64,000 bases of DNA from Parafrankia elaeagni (lineage in GTDB: Bacteria > Actinomycetota > Actinomycetes > Frankiales > Frankiaceae). Below the pieces are notes generated by a model that worked only from the letters and a program-made list of their open reading frames with translations, made no database searches and had not been told where the DNA came from. Both the position numbers and the translations under genes were made by a program. The stretch spans positions 193 through 64,192 of the forward strand of contig NZ_KB893719.1 of assembly GCF_000374165.1 (NCBI RefSeq), written 5' to 3'. Shown here piece by piece: positions 1 through 7,914 of this stretch (the stretch's first letter is position 1; each line of letters begins with the position of its first letter).

Positions 1-564
1 CACGTAGTGGAACGGATCCCCCGGATAGTCCGGGCTCAACGCACCCACCACCAGCGACGGCATGTTCATCGACGCCATGAAATCCGCCGGACCAAAGATG
101 ATCGTCTCGATCCGCGGGCTCGCGAACGCGATCTCCTTCACGTTCGACAACCCCAACGCGTTCTCGATCTGCGCCTCGATACCGATCCGCCCCACCTCGA
201 GACCCATCACCTCCTCGATCTGCGTCAACAACAGATCCAGCCACTGCACCTGCGCCGCCGTCTGCACCTTCGGCAACATCACACAGTCCAGATTCGCCCC
301 CGCACCCTCCACCACCGTCACAACATCCCGATACGTCCACTTCGTCGTCAGGTCATTCACCCGCACCACCCGCGTCTTACCCGCCCAGTCACCCTCGTTC
401 AACACCGACACCACGTTCCCCCGCGCCGACTCCTTCGCCCCCGGCGCCACCGAGTCCTCAAGATCACAGAAGATCTGGTCAGCGGGAAGGCCCTGCGCCT
501 TACCCAGCATCTTCAGGTTGGAAGCCGGAACCGCCAGACACGACCGGCGAGCACGCAGAGGCAT
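1..564 (-). CDS. HpcH/HpaI-type CoA-ester lyase (citrate lyase beta family), 3' end cut by window
   Basis: The first 188 codons are visible; the rest lies beyond the left edge. The protein begins MPLRARRSCLAVPASN and carries the family signatures DLEDSV near residue 37, MLPKVQ, the metal-ligand Glu in IEAQIENA and Asp in FGPADF. Relatives cleave or form malyl-CoA, citramalyl-CoA or citryl-CoA type thioesters with Mg2+ in a TIM barrel; which substrate is used here cannot be told. An in-frame ATG 21 bases upstream (585) would add MKEFSRR; I prefer 564 because family members start close to the RRSCLAVP motif and an AAGGAG lies upstream of it, though its 12-base spacing is long. Sense-strand codons often end in G or T (gtg, ttg, ggt), unlike the C-ending codons of neighbours. 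Confidence 0.85.
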   Translation of the reverse strand, partial: MPLRARRSCLAVPASNLKMLGKAQGLPADQIFCDLEDSVAPGAKESARGNVVSVLNEGDWAGKTRVVRVNDLTTKWTYRDVVTVVEGAGANLDCVMLPKVQTAAQVQWLDLLLTQIEEVMGLEVGRIGIEAQIENALGLSNVKEIAFASPRIETIIFGPADFMASMNMPSLVVGALSPDYPGDPFHYV

Positions 565-585
565 TCTTCTCGAAAACTCCTTCAT

Positions 586-1146
586 CGAGCCGGACGCCGG
601 GGCGCCGACGGGGCCGGCGAGCGCCCCGGCGGCCGGCGAGGCCGGCAGTCACTGCAGGTCAGAGATGCTGGTCACAGGTGCTGGTCACAGATGCTGGTCA
701 GGTCGGTGTTACAGGTCTGGTCATCGCGCGGTGGCGACGGCCGGGGAGCCGTCAGGCCAGTCGCACGCTCCACACGAAATCAGGACGTTCCCGCGGCGTC
801 CTGCCGGTGTGCCTGTCGTCACACTGGCACCCGTCACACTGGCACACCAGAGCGCTCCCGACGACCCGACGACCACCGGACCGGAGCCGGGAAAGAGCCT
901 GGCCGTGTTGCGCCACCGCTCCGGACAATGCATTCCCGGCTGTCCGGTAGGCGTGATTCCAGGTCGGCGGACATACCGCCCCCGAATCGCCCACCCGGGT
1001 CACCGCCAACCGGACCGGCGGTCCGCAAAAGGAAACCGGCGCCGCCTGTCGACAAACGGCGCCGGTTCCCCGAACCGGGTGAGCGGATGCGCGGATGCGC
1101 GGTCAGCCGACCGACCGACCGACCGGCAGACCGGTTCGGAGCCGGG
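586..1146. other. 561-bp gap with short tandem repeats, no gene seen
   Basis: I find no convincing gene here. The stretch holds three imperfect 13-bp copies of agatgctggtcac (663-700), two copies of gtcacactggcac (818-830 and 833-845), a run of ccga tetranucleotides (about 1110-1130) and a strong hairpin described separately. It separates the start of the CoA-ester lyase from the 3' end of the acyl-CoA ligase, both on the minus strand, so it should contain the promoter of the lyase. Confidence 0.6.
1034..1067 (-). terminator. hairpin downstream of the tailoring operon
   Basis: An 11-bp perfect stem (aaccggcgccg at 1034-1044, cggcgccggtt at 1057-1067) with a 12-base loop lies 80 bases past the stop codon of the acyl-CoA ligase. 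There is no T-run, as is common for actinobacterial terminators. Its function is inferred from position. Confidence 0.55.
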
Positions 1147-2616
1147 TCAGCCGCCGCGGGTCGCGACGAGTGCCCCCCGGTTCACCTTGGTGGCCTCACT
1201 GCGCGGGATGGCGTCCACGATCTCGACCGTCTTCGGCACCTTGTACGGGGCGAGCCGGCTCTTGGCGTAGGCGATGACCTCGCCGGCCGTCGGCGGGCGG
1301 GACGGATCCGCGGGCTGGATGACAGCGTGCACGCGGCGGCCCCACTCCGGGTCGCGCAGGCCGATGACGACGACGTCGGAGATCTCCGGGTGGTCGATGA
1401 GGGCGATCTCGACCTCGGCCGGGAACACGTTCGCCCCACCGGTGACGATCAGGTCCACGCGGCGGTCGACGAGGAACAGATAGCCGTCCGCGTCGAGGTA
1501 GCCGAGGTCGCCCACGGTCTCGTAGCCCTCATCGGTCCGGCGCAGCTGCGGTGCCTGGCCCAGGTAGGTGTAACCGCCGTAGCCGGTGCCGGGGGTGCGC
1601 AGGAAGATCTCGCCGATCTCGCCGGGCGGCAGCGGCTGGCCGTCGTCGTCCAGGATCAGGACCTCGGTGCCGCGCATGCCACGCCCGACGCTGCCCTGGT
1701 GGCGCATCCACTCGTCCCCGCGCAGCGCGGTGATGCCGATCGCCTCGGTCATGCCGTAGGCCATCAGGATGCGCTCCGGGCCGATCAGCTTCGCCCAGCG
1801 GTGGACCAGCGACGGCGGCATCGGCGCGGCGCCCTGCAGGATCCACACGAGGCTCGACAGGTCGCGGCCCTCGATGTCGGGCAGGTCGGCGATGCGCCGG
1901 AGCATGGTCGGTGTCGCCGTGAAGGTGCTCACCCGGTGCCGCTCGACCACGTCGACGACCCGGGCGGCGTCGAACTTCTCCATCACCACCAGCTGGTCCC
2001 CGCCGAGCAGGCTGTAGAGGGTGGAGAACCCGTTCGCGTGGTACATCGGCGCGAGCACCAGGATGACCTGCGGTCGTGGCACCGGTTCGGTGCCCCACAG
2101 GTCGATGAACGGCGTGGTGAACCGCGGGTCGTAGACCGCCGGGCGGGTGTTGAGAATGACCTTGGGCGTGCCGGTCGAGCCGCTGCTGCAGATCCCGTTC
2201 ATCTGCGGGGACGTCGCGTCGGGCAGCTCCGGGACGGCGAGGTCGACGGTCGCGTCGATCCAGCCGAGGTCCGCGGCCCCGAGGTGGACGGGGGCCCCGA
2301 CCGTCTCGCGTAGCCGGGAGAGCTCCCAGTCCGGCAGGTCCCAGCGCACCGGGACGGGGACGGCCCCGAGCTTCCAGGCGGCGAGCACGCTGAGGACGAA
2401 CTGCGGCGAGTTGCGCAGGCCGAGGCCGAGCAGGTCCCCGGCGCCCAGCCCGCGGGCGGCGAGTGCCCCGGCGAGCTGCCCGGAGCGGCGGTCCAGCTCC
2501 GCGCGGGTCAGGACGGCGGTGGAGCCATCCAGCGCGATATGGCGTAAGGCAGGTTCGTCCGGACGTTCGGTGGCGAGCTGCTGAATGCGGTGAGCGTAGC
2601 TGACCTGATCGTCCAC
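1147..2616 (-). CDS. Acyl-CoA/acid-thiol ligase (AMP-binding, ANL superfamily)
   Basis: A 489-residue adenylate-forming enzyme predicted to activate a carboxylic acid with ATP and pass it to CoA. The P-loop-like motif is SSGSTGTPKVI (about residue 160), followed by YGMTEA near 285, the TVGDLGYLD hinge region and the catalytic lysine motif SEATKVNRG near the C terminus, so both subdomains look intact. The start is a GTG with GGAGGG eight bases upstream. It is the last gene of the minus-strand tailoring operon, 63 bases after the FAD oxidoreductase, which suggests activation or recycling of the lipid acid. Substrate is unknown. Length is typical of medium-chain or aryl-CoA ligases rather than long-chain FadD15-type enzymes. 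Confidence 0.88.
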   Translation of the reverse strand: MDDQVSYAHRIQQLATERPDEPALRHIALDGSTAVLTRAELDRRSGQLAGALAARGLGAGDLLGLGLRNSPQFVLSVLAAWKLGAVPVPVRWDLPDWELSRLRETVGAPVHLGAADLGWIDATVDLAVPELPDATSPQMNGICSSGSTGTPKVILNTRPAVYDPRFTTPFIDLWGTEPVPRPQVILVLAPMYHANGFSTLYSLLGGDQLVVMEKFDAARVVDVVERHRVSTFTATPTMLRRIADLPDIEGRDLSSLVWILQGAAPMPPSLVHRWAKLIGPERILMAYGMTEAIGITALRGDEWMRHQGSVGRGMRGTEVLILDDDGQPLPPGEIGEIFLRTPGTGYGGYTYLGQAPQLRRTDEGYETVGDLGYLDADGYLFLVDRRVDLIVTGGANVFPAEVEIALIDHPEISDVVVIGLRDPEWGRRVHAVIQPADPSRPPTAGEVIAYAKSRLAPYKVPKTVEIVDAIPRSEATKVNRGALVATRGG

Positions 2617-2679
2617 GGCGCGTCCCTCCGTCAGTCCCGCCGGCCCCCGCGGAGGGACGAATCGAAACCAGCGTAAAAA

Positions 2680-4191
2680 TTAGCCGTTTTCGGTGTTCGG
2701 AGGAAGTGTCCGGATCCGTCGCAGGCCGAAACGCGCGGTACGCGCCAGCACCGCCGGCGTCAGCAGCGTGGACGACGGCTCGACCAGGTTCACCACCCGC
2801 AGCAGCGCCCGGGCCAGCACCGGGTCGGCCCGCGTCGCGGCCTGCACGCGCGGGACGTACGCGTTGATCACCCGGGTACGCAGACCGCGCCGCCCGGGGA
2901 TCTCCCGGTAGCGCAGATCGGAGTCGGTGGCGATCGACCACGCCCGGGACGTCGGCCCCGCCGCCGCGGCGAAGTACCGGCGCGCCAGCCCGTCCAGCCT
3001 GGCCGTCCCGGACGCCCCGGCCGGCCCGGCCGGCCCGGCCGGCCCGGTCGTGGCTGACTGCAGGCAGTCGCGCAGCGCGAGGGCCTGCTGGGCCGCCACC
3101 GTCATCCCCTGGGCGTAGAGCGGGTTGAACGCGCAGAGGGCGTCGCCGATCGCGAGGAAGCCGTCCGTGCCCGGGCGCAGCCGGTCGTACCGCAGCCAGC
3201 GCGACGTCCGGAACCGGTAGCGCACCGGGTCGTCAAGCGGCTGCGCGCCCTGGATGAGCCGGTGGATGTCCCCGGCGGGCAGGGAGGCCGCGAACCGGTC
3301 GTAGCCGTCCGGGTCGACCGGCGGGTGGTCGCCCAGCATCCCGGCCAGCGTGACGATCCAGCGGTCGCCCTCCTGCGCCACCGCGCCGCCGCCGCGCCGC
3401 CCCGGCAGGGTCGAGATGATGACGCCGAAGTCGCCGCCCAGCTCCCCGGGCCGGCGCCGGTAGGTGCGGGACGCGTACGCGAGGTCCACGTCGACGCTGT
3501 CCGCGCGCGGCCGGGCGAGGCCCAGCTCCTCGAGCCACTCGGGCCCGCGGGTGCCCCGCCCGGTCGCGTCGACCACGAGGTCCGCGGCGAGGACACGGGC
3601 CGGCGCGTCCCCCGCGAGCGGCCGGATCCGCACGCCGGCGACCCCGGTGGCCCCGGTGGCCCCGGTGGCCCCGGTGGCCCCGGCGGGGGCGAGACCGACA
3701 GCCCGCACCCCGGGCAGCAGGCGCACCCCGGGCCGGGCCAGGGTGCGGGCCCGCAGCGCCGCCTCGAGCACCGGGCGGCTGGCCAGCACCGAGGTCAGCC
3801 CGGTCGACGCCGGGGCGACCCGGGCGCCGTCGAAGTACCAGCGGGTGCCGACCAGGGTCTCGGCCGCCGGGACCCCGCCGGCGGCGAGCTCGGTGGTCAG
3901 GCCGGGGAACAGTTCCTCCAGGATCTGCCGGCCCCGTTCCATCAGGGCGTGCAGGTGCCGGCCCTGCGCCGCCCCGCCGCGGTGCCGGCCGTGGGCCGAA
4001 CCGGTGACGTCGTCACCCTCGACGATGATCACCTCGTTGACGTGGTCGGCCAGCACGCGGGCGGCGAGCAGGCCCGCGACGCTGGCCCCGAGCACCACCG
4101 CGCGTGCCCCGACCGGGCCGCCGTTCACCGGGCCGGCGCCCTTGGCCGGGCCGCTCACCGGGCCGCCGCCGTTCACGCCCGGCTGCGTCAT
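2680..4191 (-). CDS. FAD-dependent oxidoreductase/monooxygenase with collagen-like inserts
   Basis: A 503-residue flavoprotein. An N-terminal dinucleotide fold with GASVAGLLAARVL (about residues 34-46), QGRHLHAL and the C-terminal FAD motif IGDALCAFNPLYAQGM place it with FAD-binding monooxygenases and geranylgeranyl-reductase/halogenase-like flavoproteins. It probably oxidises or reduces the lipid made by the operon; the reaction cannot be assigned. ATG at 4191 overlaps the stop of the desaturase gene in an ATGA, so I chose it over an in-frame ATG nine codons upstream. Two low-complexity stretches, GATGATGATGATG and GPAGPAGPAG, are encoded by 9-bp tandem repeats and probably form surface loops. 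A Gly/Pro-rich leader of about 30 residues precedes the FAD fold. Confidence 0.85.
   Translation of the reverse strand: MTQPGVNGGGPVSGPAKGAGPVNGGPVGARAVVLGASVAGLLAARVLADHVNEVIIVEGDDVTGSAHGRHRGGAAQGRHLHALMERGRQILEELFPGLTTELAAGGVPAAETLVGTRWYFDGARVAPASTGLTSVLASRPVLEAALRARTLARPGVRLLPGVRAVGLAPAGATGATGATGATGVAGVRIRPLAGDAPARVLAADLVVDATGRGTRGPEWLEELGLARPRADSVDVDLAYASRTYRRRPGELGGDFGVIISTLPGRRGGGAVAQEGDRWIVTLAGMLGDHPPVDPDGYDRFAASLPAGDIHRLIQGAQPLDDPVRYRFRTSRWLRYDRLRPGTDGFLAIGDALCAFNPLYAQGMTVAAQQALALRDCLQSATTGPAGPAGPAGASGTARLDGLARRYFAAAAGPTSRAWSIATDSDLRYREIPGRRGLRTRVINAYVPRVQAATRADPVLARALLRVVNLVEPSSTLLTPAVLARTARFGLRRIRTLPPNTENG
3020..3047. repeat. 9-bp GC tandem repeat inside FAD oxidoreductase gene
   Basis: About three copies of ggcccggcc encode the GPAGPAGPAG run. 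Being in a multiple of three, copy-number change would keep the reading frame. Confidence 0.8.
3642..3677. repeat. 9-bp tandem repeat, four exact copies, inside FAD oxidoreductase gene
   Basis: Four adjacent exact copies of ccccggtgg encode the GATGATGATGATG segment between the FAD-binding fold and the substrate domain. Confidence 0.9.
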
Positions 4192-5129
4192 GCCGGTGCC
4201 GCGGCGCCGGAGCGGCACTCGGCGATGAAGCGGGTGAGCTCGTCGACCCGGTCCGTCCGGGCGTCCACCGCGCGGTTGACGATGCGGATCAGGTGGTCGT
4301 AGGCATCGGTGTGGTCGTAGCGGGCCGTGTCCGCGATCCGCAGCGCCCAGCGCCAGTAGCCGCGCATCGTGTCCGCGAGCGGCATCCGGAACCGGGCGAT
4401 CACGTCGCGGATCGGCTCCACCACCGCGTCGCCGTGCGTCCGCAGGTAGCGCTCGACGACGTCGGCCATGAAGGTGAAGTGGCGCGCCTCGTCCCGGCTG
4501 AGCCGGCCGAGCAGCTCGGCCAGCACCGGGTCGCCGACGACGGCACGCAGCTGCTGGTAGTAGATCTGCGTCGCCTTCTCCTGCACGAGCGCGTAGGCGA
4601 ACAGCGCCACCGCGTCGTCGTGCGGGAGCTCGAAGGGCTTGCGGCCCTCCACCGCCAGCTCCCGGCGCAGGGTGTCGGCGTCGACGATGCCGGACTCGGT
4701 CTGGTAGCGGAACAGCGCCCGGGCGTGGCTGTCCTCCTCCACCGCCCAGCGGACGGTGAAGTGGTACAGCTCCCGGTGGTGGGCGAAGTCGGCCAGGTCG
4801 ACCTCCGCCGTCAGCGGGAAGCGGCGGGTGTAGACGGCGAAGTAGCCCGGCAGATGGTCCTCGATCAGGGTCACGAACCGCACGGCGGAGCGCTGCCCCT
4901 CGGTGAGCCGGCCGGCGTCCGCGGCGGACCAGTCGACGGCGGACTCGACGTCCCAGCGCCGCGCGGGAGAGGTCGCCAGGTGGTACGCGGTGACGGCCTC
5001 CTCCATGTCCCGGGGAGGCAGGAACGGCCCCCGCACCGGGCCACGCAGCACCGGGTCCGACGTCCGGGACGGCGCCTGGGACGGCGCGGGCGGCGACAGC
5101 GGCGGGGGCGGGGCACTCGTGTTCGTCAT
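4188..5129 (-). CDS. Soluble diiron acyl-ACP desaturase
   Basis: A 313-residue ferritin-like protein of the stearoyl-ACP desaturase family, which inserts a double bond into an ACP-bound acyl chain using O2 and reduced ferredoxin. The two diiron signatures are visible: EEDSH near residue 132 and DEARH near 213, with additional ligand glutamates in VTLIEDHLPGY and YALVQEKA. The first 30 residues are Pro/Ser-rich and probably disordered. It sits 20 bases after the methyltransferase and overlaps the FAD oxidoreductase by four bases. With the free-standing ACP two genes upstream, the likely substrate is an acyl chain on that ACP. Position of the double bond is unknown. Confidence 0.87.
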   Translation of the reverse strand: MTNTSAPPPPLSPPAPSQAPSRTSDPVLRGPVRGPFLPPRDMEEAVTAYHLATSPARRWDVESAVDWSAADAGRLTEGQRSAVRFVTLIEDHLPGYFAVYTRRFPLTAEVDLADFAHHRELYHFTVRWAVEEDSHARALFRYQTESGIVDADTLRRELAVEGRKPFELPHDDAVALFAYALVQEKATQIYYQQLRAVVGDPVLAELLGRLSRDEARHFTFMADVVERYLRTHGDAVVEPIRDVIARFRMPLADTMRGYWRWALRIADTARYDHTDAYDHLIRIVNRAVDARTDRVDELTRFIAECRSGAAAPA

Positions 5130-5149
5130 GGCGTCGTCTCTCCGGCTCG

Positions 5150-6052
5150 TCAGCGCGACTTCTGGCAGACCAGCGCGTAGTGCTTGGTGGTGTAGCCCCA
5201 GCCGGCGTTGGCGACCTGCAGGTAGTGGCTCAGGGTCTGCGCCGTGCCGGGCCGGATCGCGTCGATCTGGTCCGCGTGCGCCGCGACGTTGCCCAGCCAG
5301 TGCTCGATGGTGCGGCGGTAGTCCTCGGTCAGGTCGTCGACGGAGCGGACCGAGAAGCCGGCGTCCTCCGCCGCCCGGACCAGCTCCGACAGCGGGCGCA
5401 TGTCACCCCAGCCGAAGATCGAGTTCCGGACGAACTCGGTGCCGCCGCGGCGGTCGAACTCGGCGTGCGCGGCCGCGTTGCGGAAGCAGGACTCGGACAC
5501 GTACAGCCGCCCGCCGCGACGCAGGAGCGCCCGGGCCCGGCGGAACACCAGGTCCAGATCGGGCATGTGGACGATCGAGCCGAGCAACGACACCGCGTCG
5601 AAGGACGCCGGCGGCAGGTCGAGGGTCTCGAAGTGGCCCTGGTGGGTCCGGACCAGTTCGGCGACGCCCAGCTCGGCGGCGCGGGCGGCGATGTACGCGT
5701 GCTGCCGCCCGGCCGGGCTGACCCCGACCGCGTGGCAGCCCAGCTCCGCGGCCAGGAACAGGACCACCGACCCCCAGCCGCAGCCGACGTCGAGCGTCTG
5801 CTCGCCGCCGCGCAGTCCGAGCCGCTCGGCGACGAAGCGCAGCTTGGCGAGCTGCGCGGACTCCAGGGTCGCGTCGTCCGTGCGGTACAGGCCGCTGGAG
5901 TACTTGCGGCGCGAGTCGAGGAACAGGCCGAAGATCTCCGGGTCGAGGTCGTAGTGCTGGTTGGTGTCCGCGACGCCGGCGCCGGCAGCGGCGCCGGCTC
6001 GCGCCGGGGCCGCGGCGCGGGTGGCCGGTGCGGCCGAGGGGGCGGCGGTCAT
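5150..6052 (-). CDS. SAM-dependent methyltransferase, cyclopropane-fatty-acid/mycolate synthase type
   Basis: A 300-residue methyltransferase. NQHYDLDPEIFGLFLD and KYSSGLY near residues 30-55 resemble the N terminus of CFA and CmaA/MmaA enzymes, followed by the SAM-binding LDVGCGWGSVVLFLA near 88 and a Rossmann core. Such enzymes add a methyl or methylene group across a double bond of a lipid-bound acyl chain. Directly between an ACP gene and a desaturase gene, it plausibly methylates or cyclopropanates the desaturated ACP-bound chain. Its start overlaps the ACP stop in an ATGA. The first 28 residues are an Ala-rich extension. Alternative: a more general class I methyltransferase for another substrate, since the tail after the SAM fold is more divergent. 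Confidence 0.85.
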   Translation of the reverse strand: MTAAPSAAPATRAAAPARAGAAAGAGVADTNQHYDLDPEIFGLFLDSRRKYSSGLYRTDDATLESAQLAKLRFVAERLGLRGGEQTLDVGCGWGSVVLFLAAELGCHAVGVSPAGRQHAYIAARAAELGVAELVRTHQGHFETLDLPPASFDAVSLLGSIVHMPDLDLVFRRARALLRRGGRLYVSESCFRNAAAHAEFDRRGGTEFVRNSIFGWGDMRPLSELVRAAEDAGFSVRSVDDLTEDYRRTIEHWLGNVAAHADQIDAIRPGTAQTLSHYLQVANAGWGYTTKHYALVCQKSR

Positions 6053-6312
6053 GCCGCCGCGCCGCCGGCGAGGGCGCGCTCGACGACCGCGGTCACCTCG
6101 CGGACCGTCGTCACGGTGAAGACGTCCTCGTCGTCGAGCTCGATGTCGTAGGCCCGCTCGATGCGCGCGATCATGCGCAGCACCTTCACGGAGTCGGCGC
6201 CGGCGACGGTGCGCAGGTCGAGATCGGGGTCGACGGTGTCCGGGCTGGTCGCCAGCTCGGTGGCGACAATGCCGGTGACGGTCGTGAGAACCGGCTCCGT
6301 GGTGGTGGGCAT
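6049..6312 (-). CDS. Free-standing acyl carrier protein
   Basis: An 87-residue acidic protein with the phosphopantetheine site GADSVKVLRM (Ser41) and the usual four-helix pattern ending TTVREVTAVVERAL. It is the carrier on which the neighbouring ligase, desaturases and methyltransferase are expected to act after 4'-phosphopantetheinylation. The start ATG shares one base with the thioesterase stop (TGATG), and the stop overlaps the methyltransferase start. The preceding reading frame is open but has no ACP-like sequence, so the ATG at 6312 is chosen. No phosphopantetheinyl transferase gene is present in the window. Confidence 0.92.
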   Translation of the reverse strand: MPTTTEPVLTTVTGIVATELATSPDTVDPDLDLRTVAGADSVKVLRMIARIERAYDIELDDEDVFTVTTVREVTAVVERALAGGAAA

Positions 6313-7031
6313 CAGGACTCCTCGGCTGCGGGAACGGCGGCTGCGGCTGCGGGTACGGGTGCGGGTGCGGTGGCAGGGACGGCGGGGACGGCGGGGGCGG
6401 CGAGGGCGTCTGCCAGACGGCCGGCGGCGCGGTCGCTGAGCTGGATGCGGTCGCGGGCCGCGTCCAGGTCCACCGGCCGGTAGGTCGCGCGCGCCGTGGC
6501 GACGAGGTCGCCGGCGGCGTTCAGGATCTCCGCCTCGGCGCTGATCAGCCCGTTGGCGGGCAGACCGCTGGTCGGAGGGCCACCGGTCGGAGGACCGCTG
6601 GCCACCACGTCGGTGCCGGGCGGGTCGGTGCCGGGCGGGTCGGCCGCGGGCAGCTCGGTGGTGATCCGGGCCCGGCACTCGTGCGGGACGTCCACCGGCA
6701 TCGGCGCCAGGTAGCGCACCCGCATCGCCGTGGTGAAGGCCGGCCGGCCGGTGCGCAGGACGAGGAGGTTGCCCATCGTCTCGTCGCAGATCACGCCGAC
6801 GAGCCCGCCGTGGACCACGCCGGGATACGACTCGTGGGCCCGGCCGAGCCGGAAGGAGGCGGCGAGCCCGTCGGGCCGCTCCCGGAAACGCAGCCGCAGG
6901 CCATGCGGGTTGTGCGGCGAGCAGCCGAAGCACTGGTAGTCGTCCAGGACGGCCCAGGGCGTCAGCAGCTCACCCCCGTCGGTGGGCAGGTCCTCGTCGG
7001 TGGGCAGGTCCTCGCCGGCCGGCCCGGTCAC
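6312..7031 (-). CDS. PaaI-type hotdog thioesterase
   Basis: A 239-residue protein with DDYQCFGCSPHNPHGL followed by YPGVVHGGLVGVICDE, the pattern of PaaI-family thioesterases where the Asp/Glu after HGG is catalytic. It likely hydrolyses acyl-ACP or acyl-CoA and may release the operon's product. The GTG start at 7031 overlaps the upstream stop codon in GTGA. Between the two halves of the fold lies a repetitive Pro/Gly/Thr linker (DPPGTDPPGTD), and the C terminus is Ala/Pro-rich, so the protein is longer than the roughly 140-residue family norm. Confidence 0.85.
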   Translation of the reverse strand: MTGPAGEDLPTDEDLPTDGGELLTPWAVLDDYQCFGCSPHNPHGLRLRFRERPDGLAASFRLGRAHESYPGVVHGGLVGVICDETMGNLLVLRTGRPAFTTAMRVRYLAPMPVDVPHECRARITTELPAADPPGTDPPGTDVVASGPPTGGPPTSGLPANGLISAEAEILNAAGDLVATARATYRPVDLDAARDRIQLSDRAAGRLADALAAPAVPAVPATAPAPVPAAAAAVPAAEES

Positions 7032-7816
7032 GCGATCGCCTCGGCGAGACTGCGGCGGACCCGCGCGTTCGTGGTCAGGTCGAGGCCCGTCATCCCACCG
7101 AAGGCCCGGCGGATCTTGTCCTGGAGGTGGGCCAGCTCCCCCTCGGTCGCGACCTGGGAGAGGAAGAAGTCGAACCCGGTGTCGATGGTGTCGTGGTCGC
7201 GCAGTGCGTCCAGCTCGCCCTTGAAGACGCCCACCGGGTGCTTGATGCGCTGCTCGGACGTGTAGAAGAACAGCGTTTCCAGGACCGAGGCCAGCTCGTC
7301 GGGATGCGCGGCGAGGCGGCGGCGGGTGTAGTGGATGAACTCGCGGGCGTGCGCGGCCTCGTCCAGGCTCGCGTTGGTCATGATCCGGCGCAGCACCGGC
7401 TCCTGCACCCAGGCGGCGACCGCACGGTAGACGTGGTTCACCGTCAGCTCGGAGATGATGTTCGTGGCGAGGGTCGCCGCGGGCGTGGTGCCCGGCGCGT
7501 AGGGCTCCCGCATCGCCTCGACCGGGCCGGCCTCCACCGGCTCGCCGACCACCTCCAGCCAGGCGCGGAAGGCGAAGTGGTGCTGCAGCTCCTGGTAGCC
7601 CCACAGGGCGACGAACGCGGAGAAGTCGTAGTCGCGGACGAACTCGTCGAAGAACCCGTGCTGGGCCGCGATCGAGTTCGCCTCGCCCATCACCGCGCCG
7701 CGCGCGATCCGGATGTACTCGGGGCGGACGGCCTCCGGCCGCACCTCGTCGAACGGGATGTCGGCGAGCCGCCACACCTGGCGCTCGTAGTGACGGAACA
7801 CGTCGTAGCTGTGCAT
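7028..7816 (-). CDS. Second ferritin-like diiron oxidase/desaturase-like protein
   Basis: A 262-residue helical protein with two EXXH motifs in the right order, ELQHH near residue 76 and DEAAH near 150, plus an upstream Glu in VMGEANS and another in IISELTVNH, so a diiron site is very likely. It is related to soluble acyl-ACP desaturases but clearly divergent from the one at 4188. Possible activities are a second desaturation, hydroxylation or triple-bond formation on the ACP-bound chain; none can be chosen from sequence. It overlaps the thioesterase start by four bases and lies 98 bases after the fatty-acyl-AMP ligase. Confidence 0.75.
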   Translation of the reverse strand: MHSYDVFRHYERQVWRLADIPFDEVRPEAVRPEYIRIARGAVMGEANSIAAQHGFFDEFVRDYDFSAFVALWGYQELQHHFAFRAWLEVVGEPVEAGPVEAMREPYAPGTTPAATLATNIISELTVNHVYRAVAAWVQEPVLRRIMTNASLDEAAHAREFIHYTRRRLAAHPDELASVLETLFFYTSEQRIKHPVGVFKGELDALRDHDTIDTGFDFFLSQVATEGELAHLQDKIRRAFGGMTGLDLTTNARVRRSLAEAIA

Positions 7817-7914
7817 CTGCCAGCACCTGCCTGATCAGACCGCAGGAGCACGGTCGGTGGACGAGGTCGGGACGGACGGGCGGGCGGGCGCCACGTTCTC
7901 CGCCCCGCCGGGGC

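Noticed and set aside
7-2313. A 768-codon plus-strand frame at the left edge
   Set aside because: It runs through a CoA-ester lyase and an acyl-CoA ligase on the other strand and is His/Arg-rich nonsense.
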